From Hydractinia symbiolongicarpus (taxonomy: Eukaryota > Cnidaria > Hydrozoa > Anthoathecata > Hydractiniidae), in the NCBI RefSeq assembly GCF_029227915.1, contig NC_079886.1, positions 6,324,001 through 6,388,000 of the forward strand: DNA of 64,000 bases. The letters run 5' to 3'. Of this stretch, positions 49,801-64,000 are shown piece by piece (position 1 is the stretch's first letter; each line of letters starts with the position of its first letter). A model generated the notes under the pieces. The model saw only the letters and a program-made list of their open reading frames with translations, was not told the DNA's origin and did no database searches. The position numbers and the translations under genes are program-made.

Positions 49801-52800
49801 TTTTAGACCCTCTGTCCTGCCACGCTGATACGACATCTGACTCTATGTCTGTTTTTGCTCGACCTAGAATTTGGTAACGTTAGAATTTACACTGGTACAG
49901 AGTCAACTGTATCAAATTTAGAGAAATTATGTCCTTGCATACATGTAAAATACAGATTTTCTTTAGTAGCTAACATATTTTTGGTGATATAATTTGAAAA
50001 CCATTCAATAATTATTAATTATTCCATTATTTAAGCTATACATTATCAAAATGTGGCATTACCAGCTTATTACTTGATATAATTGACTGTTTCGAAACCT
50101 ATTTTAGCTGGTTCAACTACCTCGTCAACTTCAACTACTTCTAAACCATTCTCTGGTGAAACCACATCAAGAGGTTTGTTATTGTCTGTTTTATTTATTT
50201 ACTTATTTGTTATAGAAGTTTCTACTGCATTCTATTGAAACCGAAAAAATTTGCCATACTAGCCAGTAGAGATTTCCGATCACTTGTTTCAAAATAGTCG
50301 TACCAATTTTGGCGTGAATATATTTCCTTATTTAATAAATTTCGCACGTAGGCCTATTTACTGTGCCATTATGCATGTTTCATTTTGAATTTTTTTATTT
50401 TTTCGTACATGGTCTATTTGCGCCAATTGCGTTTTTTTCGCGCTGTTGTATCGCTGATTGAGTTATTAGTCTATTTGACTTAATCTTTTTTTTTCTTTTA
50501 GGAACTTTCCCAACATTCCCGCGTAAGTAAAAAAATCTTTCTATTAGTAATATTAGAACATCAGCTGTTCTCGCGGAAGCCTAGTAAGTTTGAAGTAATG
50601 GAATCTAATTTCTTTGTTCTGAGCGACAAAAACTTCCTATATGAAAAAAGTGAGAGATATTAAAATTATGCAACATTTTTTACAGCCGTGACTACATCAT
50701 CTACAACAGAGAGCACATCATCTACAACTGCTTCAAGCACCACGGAAGAGTCAACCACATCTACCACCCAAGAACCATCTACCACAACAAGTACCACGGA
50801 AAAATCAACAACATCCACCACTCAAGAACCTTCTACCACAACAAGCACCACAGAAAGATCTACCACATCTACCACTCAAGAACCATCTACCACAACAAGC
50901 ACCACAGAAAGTTCTACCACATCTACCACTCAAGAACCATCTACCACAACAAGCACCACAGAAAGTTCTACCACATCTACCACTCAAGAGCCATCTACCA
51001 CATCAAGTACCACAGAGGAAACAACTACCTCTACTACAACTGCAGCAACTACCACAGAAGAATCAACCACAGTTACCACACATAAACCATCTACCGTTAG
51101 TACAACAATGTCAACAACCGAAAAATCTTGTGACTGCACTACGCCAGTTCCAGTTGGTGTTTCTGATGGCAGAATTCCAGATGCTCAAATGATAACCAAC
51201 TCAATTTTGGTTAATAAATCAGGAAGTCCAGAACACACCGGTCCGGAACAAGCACGATTGAACGTTGTACCTTCAGCACGTGGTGCTGGAGCTTGGGAAC
51301 CTTACGATGCTGAAGGATACTTGGAAATTCAATTCAATAAGTTGGAGCAATTGAAGAAGATAGAAACGCAAGGCTCGCCTGTTGAAAGAAAATACATCAG
51401 CCGATATTTCTTGTTCTACACAGTGGATGGAGAAGAATGGACGTCTGCTGTCCATGTAAGTTTTCAACCTTAAATCTAGTTTCACTTCACTGTACGCTTT
51501 CCATATGAGCCGCATTTTATAAGCAGCATAAGATTCGAATCCTTCACAAAAAATAAGCAAGTGCTAAGCAACAGCCCATACTGATGTAATGAAATTTAAA
51601 AATGAAAAAGAGCAGAAGCAATAACAAACAGTAGTTTTAGAAAGATAGCTAGTTGTGAAAGATAGCTAGTTGTGAAAGTTAGCTCGTTGTGAAATTTATG
51701 TTAGTTTAATATAAAGCAAAAATATCATTAAATGTAAAGTTGATTTTTATTGACCCACAAGTCCAATGCAGCAAAGCAACGCATCTTTCAAGTAGATAGC
51801 CAAATAAGCAACTAATAAGCAACAGAGTCGAGCCTGAAAAAGATAAAACTTTAAGGGACACCAAATCTCAAAATCTCGTGTTGGTTATAAAAAATGTATG
51901 TATTGATTTAAAAAGGATTTGAGTTAAGAAAAGAACTTGAAATATAAAGTAATGGTAAACTTCTTTTTAAGAATTCCGGTGATGACATCTTTAGTGGCAA
52001 CGTAGACGGAACATCGATAGTTTCACATGATATAAACTTTAAAGCTAAAGCCGTTAGAATATTTCCTGCTAATGATCCTTCAATTGGTGACCCAAGTGTA
52101 GCATTAAGAGTTGAGTTCTATGTTTGCCCATGTGGGCCTTCGACAGAAGAGCCACCAATCACAACTGCTACCACAGGGAAAGGTATTGATTTGCTTGTTT
52201 GGTTTGCAGCTGTATGATGTTGTTGAAAATTCCGTGCTTAGTACTTTTAAACGTACGATCAAAATTCAATATTATTTTTTCAGTTACTGAGATTTTAACA
52301 GAAGAAGTAACGACGCAGCCTCAATTAGGTAATACCTTGTTCAAGCATATTACTAAGAGTATGTATACTTGTGCAGAATTTAATTTTTACTTCCGTTCAT
52401 AGCATCTACCACTGAAAGTACCACTACAGAGGAAACTACCACTGAAGGTACTACCACGGAAGTAACAACAACACAGTCGACGACAACTACTACGACAACA
52501 CCCAGTCCTACACCCAAGAGTCCGTGTGTTGTTAAGCATACCGAGCAATACATCAAGAATGGTTATTGTACTTCAGTAAGTAAAGTTAGAGTAGCATCCT
52601 GTACTGGTCTCTGTGAATCCTCTTCCACCTTCTCTCCATCCTCTCCCTTCTACATGCAACAATGCCGATGCTGCAAACCAGTTGCCTTTGAAGAATTAAG
52701 CGTCCGTATGGTATGTCTAAAGAACAAATACACAACTCTTCGTGTACCGATCATCAGACATTGTGTATGCAATGCTTGCAACGATTATAAACCAACAGCT

Positions 52801-52995
52801 TTACCGCCAACAACTGAAGCACCGGTTGGATCCGGTTCAGGAAGTGAATCCGGTGGTGGTTCGGGTGAAGGATCGGGAGAAGAGTCAGGTGAAGGTGAAG
52901 GGTCTGGCGCTGAGGGAACACCAAGTGCGGCTTCCAAACCGAAGAGATCACTATCTGATTTATTTTATAAATTTTTCATAGGAGAAAGCAAATAA
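28827..52995 (+). CDS. Hemocytin-like secreted multidomain mucin (44 exons)
   Basis: I assembled 44 exons by splice signals. Their coding length sums to 10,377 nt, an exact multiple of three, giving about 3,458 residues. Order: signal peptide; VWD-C8-TIL assemblies D1, D2, D' and D3 (about residues 23-1211); Thr-rich linker; Cys-rich VWC-like, LDL-A, TIL and VWC modules (1252-1510); discoidin 1; mucin repeat; discoidin 2; a 14-fold Thr/Ser/Glu repeat; discoidin 3; a second TIL/VWC block (2647-2865); mucin repeat; discoidin 4; C-terminal cystine knot (about 3302-3388); an acidic Ser-Gly tail. D1-D2-D'-D3 and a terminal cystine knot are shared with von Willebrand factor and gel-forming mucins. 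The combination with discoidin domains is that of insect hemocytin/hemolectin. Expected role: a secreted, disulfide-multimerised, heavily O-glycosylated mucus or clotting protein. Exon coordinates are given in the block entries that follow. The donor of exon 24 (40871) is the least certain junction. Confidence 0.88.
30135..32628 (+). CDS. Mucin D1 assembly (VWD, C8, TIL, E), exons 2-4
   Basis: The exons are 30135-30940, 31861-32098 and 32582-32628. The VWD starts CSTWDNNHYHTFDG and carries the CGLCG motif (ATCGLCGSYND) used as a thiol-isomerase-like centre during multimer assembly of von Willebrand factor and mucins. C8 cysteines follow (CKALLDNPEFRKC, CKEDMCAC). The TIL exon has the CGPACTYSC and DGCHCPPH pattern. 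The last exon, exactly 47 nt long, encodes the small E module (CSCMGGKWNC). Intron phases are 2, 1, 2 and 1. Confidence 0.9.
31218..31521. repeat. Intronic tandem repeat, about 21-bp units
   Basis: About 14 imperfect copies of TTTTTGTTCCTCGTAATTTC-type units, with variants TTTGCTCCTCGTAATGTC and TTTGTTCCTCATAATTTG, lie in intron 2 of the mucin gene. The unit is pyrimidine-rich and purely on the transcribed sense strand, so it might act as a series of decoy polypyrimidine tracts, but no AG follows that would create an exon. Confidence 0.85.
32723..34179 (+). CDS. Mucin D2 assembly, exons 5-7, without CGLCG
   Basis: The exons are 32723-33514, 33608-33851 and 34133-34179. The VWD opens SVYGNGHFTTFDG. 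C8 and TIL cysteines are present (CQILMSSTFSPC, CGCNGRQDCLC, CLEGCFCPEGK). The E exon is again 47 nt (CVCSNGTVEC). The CGLCG position reads LIGMAGNFNG, so both redox cysteines are missing. The start of the domain also lacks the Cys seen in D1 and D3. Otherwise the domain is full length. Confidence 0.88.
33900..34075. repeat. Intronic TTCA tetranucleotide microsatellite
   Basis: Imperfect ATTC/TTCA tetranucleotide array with interspersed ATCC and TTTA variants, inside the intron between mucin exons 6 and 7. The open frames over it are simple-repeat artefacts. Confidence 0.9.
34365..34936 (+). CDS. Mucin D' module (TIL'-E'), exons 8-9
   Basis: The exons are 34365-34605 and 34890-34936. This is a free-standing TIL domain (CMPSCQATCKTQ, CVSGCTCPDG, CSCYHN) followed by a 47-nt E exon (CKCSKGKWNC), placed directly before a further VWD. 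That is exactly the D'-D3 arrangement of von Willebrand factor and gel-forming mucins, which argues for common descent and not random TIL shuffling. Confidence 0.88.
35099..36909 (+). CDS. Mucin D3 assembly, exons 10-12
   Basis: The exons are 35099-35896, 36300-36558 and 36863-36909. The VWD begins CSVFGDPHYKSFDG and includes the sequence GDPH. CGLCG is intact (KVCGLCGTFDGN). C8 (CDTVGDCDCLCD), TIL (CPKTCMYPEG, DGCQCPDGM) and a 47-nt E exon (CECINNTMQC) follow. D3 in von Willebrand factor and mucins makes the N-terminal intermolecular disulfides. GDPH is the autocatalytic cleavage sequence known from the D4 domain of MUC2 and MUC5AC; no D4 exists in this protein. Confidence 0.9.
37221..39596 (+). 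CDS. Mucin linker and first Cys-rich block, exons 13-21
   Basis: The exons are 37221-37307, 37435-37467, 37562-37605, 38068-38190, 38373-38436, 38585-38710, 38838-39106, 39302-39406 and 39551-39596. The first two encode Thr/Pro-rich linker. Exons 15-17 make a VWC-like module (SCVYNDGVKN ... CCRQC). Exon 18 is an LDL-receptor class A repeat with an intact calcium-binding pattern (CDGRQDCPSGRDEACC). Exon 19 is Thr-rich linker plus TIL (CAPLCEEKC, PGCQCPNG). Exons 20-21 are a VWC (CSECRCLNNKIHC, GKCCPTC). Exons 15-17 and 20-21 recur as homologous units in the second Cys-rich block. Confidence 0.82.
39718..40871 (+). CDS. Mucin discoidin domain 1 and mucin repeat, exons 22-24
   Basis: The exons are 39718-40082, 40217-40733 and probably 40818-40871. 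The discoidin (F5/8 type C) fold is recognised from VGVSDGRIPD, QARLNN, GAWEPKDEEG, KTQGSP, FVFYTADKKHW and, in the second exon, GNRDSNT and ALRVEFYVC. It is framed by CDC at the start and CPC at the end. Discoidin domains bind sugars or anionic lipids. A run of about seven 13-residue STTSSTTEESTTP-type repeats follows. Exon 24 (VTEIITEPRRTT) matches exons 29 and 43; its donor, GTGCGT at 40872, was chosen to keep phase 1. Confidence 0.82.
41067..45699 (+). CDS. Mucin discoidin 2, long repeat, discoidin 3, exons 25-30
   Basis: The exons are 41067-41446, 42134-43957, 44325-44478, 44787-44822, 45124-45177 and 45676-45699. Exon 26 alone is 1,824 nt and carries the second half of discoidin 2, about 14 Thr/Ser/Glu repeats and the first half of discoidin 3. 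The discoidin signatures are GVSDGRIPDKNM and ALRVELYSCPC, then GVSDGRIADGNM and ALRVEFYGCPC. Three small phase-1 exons of Thr/Pro-rich linker follow. The split point within every discoidin domain is the same phase-0 intron, as expected from duplication of a two-exon unit. Confidence 0.85.
42295..43625 (+). repeat. Coding minisatellite, 87-90 bp units, about 14 copies
   Basis: Each unit encodes about 29-30 residues of the form STTEESTTASTTQSTTEE followed by TTTPSTTPSTTS. Copies are nearly identical at the DNA level, differing mainly at third positions and by the loss of one serine codon in some. Every residue except the periodic Glu, Gln, Ala and Pro is a potential O-glycosylation site. The antisense frame VVDDVVDG is an artefact of this composition. 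Copy number is likely polymorphic and may be compressed in assemblies. Confidence 0.95.
46050..50522 (+). CDS. Mucin second Cys-rich block, exons 31-40
   Basis: The exons are 46050-46231, 46628-46732, 47099-47168, 47489-47517, 47780-47908, 48083-48125, 48987-49036, 49361-49484, 50108-50173 and 50502-50522. Exon 31 is a TIL domain (CPGDQIYKNC, CCCPDGHY). Exons 32-33 are a VWC homologous to exons 20-21; both start with a 105-nt exon. Exons 34-36 (YCKVNHKYVP, CVTGKCTLDDDEEC, DCCRC) repeat the exon 15-17 module. Exons 37-38 form another half-VWC ending GEEECCGRC. The remainder is Thr/Ser linker in small phase-1 exons. An LDL-A repeat is not present in this copy of the block. Confidence 0.8.
48242..48801 (-). 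mobile_element. Degenerate pogo/Tigger DNA transposon in mucin intron
   Basis: The element begins CAGCAGACTCCCGGTAACTC and its other end, on the opposite strand, begins CAGTTAACTCCCTCACTAAA. Both are flanked by TA, the target duplicated by pogo/Tc1-type elements. Subterminal repeats of AACTCGAAC on one side and TTAATTCGAAC on the other are typical of Tigger ends. Inside, near 48590-48685, the plus strand translates to KNVPFDDNVIKEKALQFAES, which resembles the N-terminal CENP-B-like DNA-binding region of Tigger transposases. At 560 bp it is a heavily deleted, inactive copy. Strand is uncertain: the transposase remnant itself reads on the plus strand. Confidence 0.75.
50686..52328 (+). CDS. Mucin repeat and discoidin domain 4, exons 41-43
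   Basis: The exons are 50686-51455, 51972-52182 and 52284-52328. Exon 41 starts with about five 18-residue STTQEPSTTTSTTEKSTT repeats, a different unit from the long repeat at 42295-43625. The discoidin domain follows (CDCTTPVPVGVSDGRIPDAQ, QARLN, GAWEPYDAEG, FLFYTVDGEEW; then GNVDGTS and ALRVEFYVCPCG). Exon 43 (VTEILTEEVTTQPQL) matches exons 24 and 29, showing that the duplicated unit consisted of discoidin plus a small linker exon. Confidence 0.86.
52403..52995 (+). CDS. Mucin terminal exon 44: cystine knot and Ser-Gly tail
   Basis: After a Thr-rich stretch, about 87 residues form a C-terminal cystine knot: CVVKHTEQYIKNGYC, CTGLC, QCRCC, RMVC and HCVCNAC fit the CTCK spacing of von Willebrand factor and mucins, where this domain dimerises the protein. 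Unusually, it is not the end of the chain. It is followed by about 70 residues containing seven Ser-Gly dipeptides among Glu and Gly (for example GSGEGSGEESGEGEGSG), then a basic KPKRS and a hydrophobic LFYKFFIG before the TAA. Confidence 0.88.
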
Positions 52996-53820
52996 GGGAA
53001 ACTGATTATTAGGGATGTATAATTCCTTTTTTAATGAACAAATAATAAAAAATACAATGTCTCCTCTTTTCATTAGCCATTTGACTGAGGTACTTCCAGA
53101 CGCCTTTTTCTCTTTTAAATCTCAACCTCACCAGTACAGAGTGCACAGGAAGAAATGAGTACAGAGAAAAAGAGGGAGGAAAACGTATGCGAAATTAAAC
53201 TTCAGCATTTTTGAAACAAGAACTGACTTTTGCAATATTAATAATTTCAAATTTTTAATTCTGTAATAATCGGCAAGCTTAGAATTTGTAGTTTCAATAA
53301 GAATTGTGTCGCATTCGCTATTTTTTATTCCGAATTTTACACATTCCTAATGTTCTACACGTAACTGAAATTCCGCAATCCTTTCTTTCGCAAACAATTC
53401 CTTCCTATGTTAAGTTGAAGCAACATCTTGCTTCTTTAGCGATAGACTTCTAAAATGAATTTATAAAGCGTCAAGTTTATTTGTAATTATTACATAAAAA
53501 ACAACATATTACAAATTTGTGAAATGACAATAAGAACAAGACAATAATTGATTTTTGGTTACTTTCACCCACTCCTCCTAAACTTTTTTATGGAGAATCC
53601 AAAATATCCTAAATTTTGATTATTGACTTTGGGTCGCCATTTTGTCACGTGCATCTACTATATCATACACCCAAAGCGATAATGTTTATTGGCTCTGTCA
53701 ATTACACAACTCGCTCCCAGAGCCTCGGATAATAGAAGATCCAAAAAAAACCAAAAAAAACAGGAGACAAGGTTGTAAATTACATACAATAAACAAATTT
53801 ATATTGTCTTGATTTTAAAT
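52996..53820. other. Convergent intergenic spacer
   Basis: The 825 bp between the two convergent stop codons should contain both 3' UTRs. Besides the mucin signal at 53044, a minus-strand AATAAA is present at about 53688-53693 (TTTATT on the plus strand) and would serve the receptor gene. No gene is seen. Confidence 0.5.
53044..53049 (+). terminator. Polyadenylation signal of the mucin-like gene
   Basis: AATAAA lies 49 bp after the TAA at 52995, a normal distance, and no other coding sequence intervenes. Confidence 0.65.
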
Positions 53821-63715
<9,895 letters not shown>

Positions 63716-64000
63716 CTAAAAGTTTTCATAAACAAAAAAAAGATGATGGAAAACTCGTGTCTACAATCTCGTTTCTAGGACCTTTTTGCATTTTATGTCA
63801 AGTCTTGACTTTCTAGTTTGTTGCTCTACATAAAAAAATGTCTAAGAGGAAAGGAAAAGAACCAGGGAAACCGGAAATATTCGTTCTGATAAAGATATGT
63901 TTTCTATACTTTTGGCCCAAAATGTAGGTAGTTAACCTTCTGACCCATATTATTGTAGGGAACGCACACCTAAGAAGACGCTACAGATTCTCATTGGTTG
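63716..64000. other. Intron of the Cys-loop receptor gene, window edge
   Basis: Sequence upstream of the first visible receptor exon, which starts with an AG acceptor and not an ATG. No further exon is recognised before the window ends. Confidence 0.6.

Overview
The window reads as nuclear DNA of an early-branching animal, most likely a cnidarian and possibly a hydrozoan. It is AT-rich and intron-dense, with GT-AG introns, animal-specific families (Ral GTPases, tetraspanin, THAP protein, Cys-loop receptor, von Willebrand D/mucin protein), tRNA-derived SINEs and decayed transposons. No prokaryotic, phage or CRISPR feature is present. The organism call is an inference from gene content; all splice models were built by hand from splice signals, intron phase and family alignment.

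Bases 1-10,278 hold no gene I can support, only dispersed and inverted repeats. From 10.3 to 18 kb on the minus strand lie two tandem Ral-type small GTPase genes with identical exon structure (14709-17977 and 10279-11486). The upstream copy is conventional. The downstream copy has a diverged effector loop. Between them is a single-exon THAP-domain gene bracketed by a 17-bp inverted repeat. From 18 to 25.8 kb the window holds SINE copies (one nested inside another with a visible target duplication), a decayed retroelement reading frame and one unrecognised ORF. A five-exon TSPAN13/31-type tetraspanin gene occupies 25802-27408 on the plus strand.

The main gene is on the plus strand at 28827-52995. 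It can be assembled into 44 phase-consistent exons that encode about 3,458 residues. The protein has a signal peptide and then a D1-D2-D'-D3 assembly like that of von Willebrand factor, gel-forming mucins and hemocytin. Further on it has Cys-rich TIL, VWC and LDL-A modules, four discoidin (F5/8C) domains separated by Thr/Ser/Glu-rich mucin tandem repeats, a C-terminal cystine knot and an unusual acidic Ser-Gly tail. It looks like a secreted, disulfide-multimerising, carbohydrate- or lipid-binding mucin of the hemocytin/hemolectin type. Its introns carry a tandem repeat, microsatellites and a pogo/Tigger transposon relic.

Convergent with it on the minus strand (63715 down to 53821) is the C-terminal part of an anion-type Cys-loop receptor of the glycine/GABA/glutamate-gated chloride family. 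Its 5' exons lie outside the window. A 5.8-kb intron of this gene contains a 69-unit AAAT microsatellite close to the splice donor, palindromic 72-bp repeats and a possible nested plus-strand exon.
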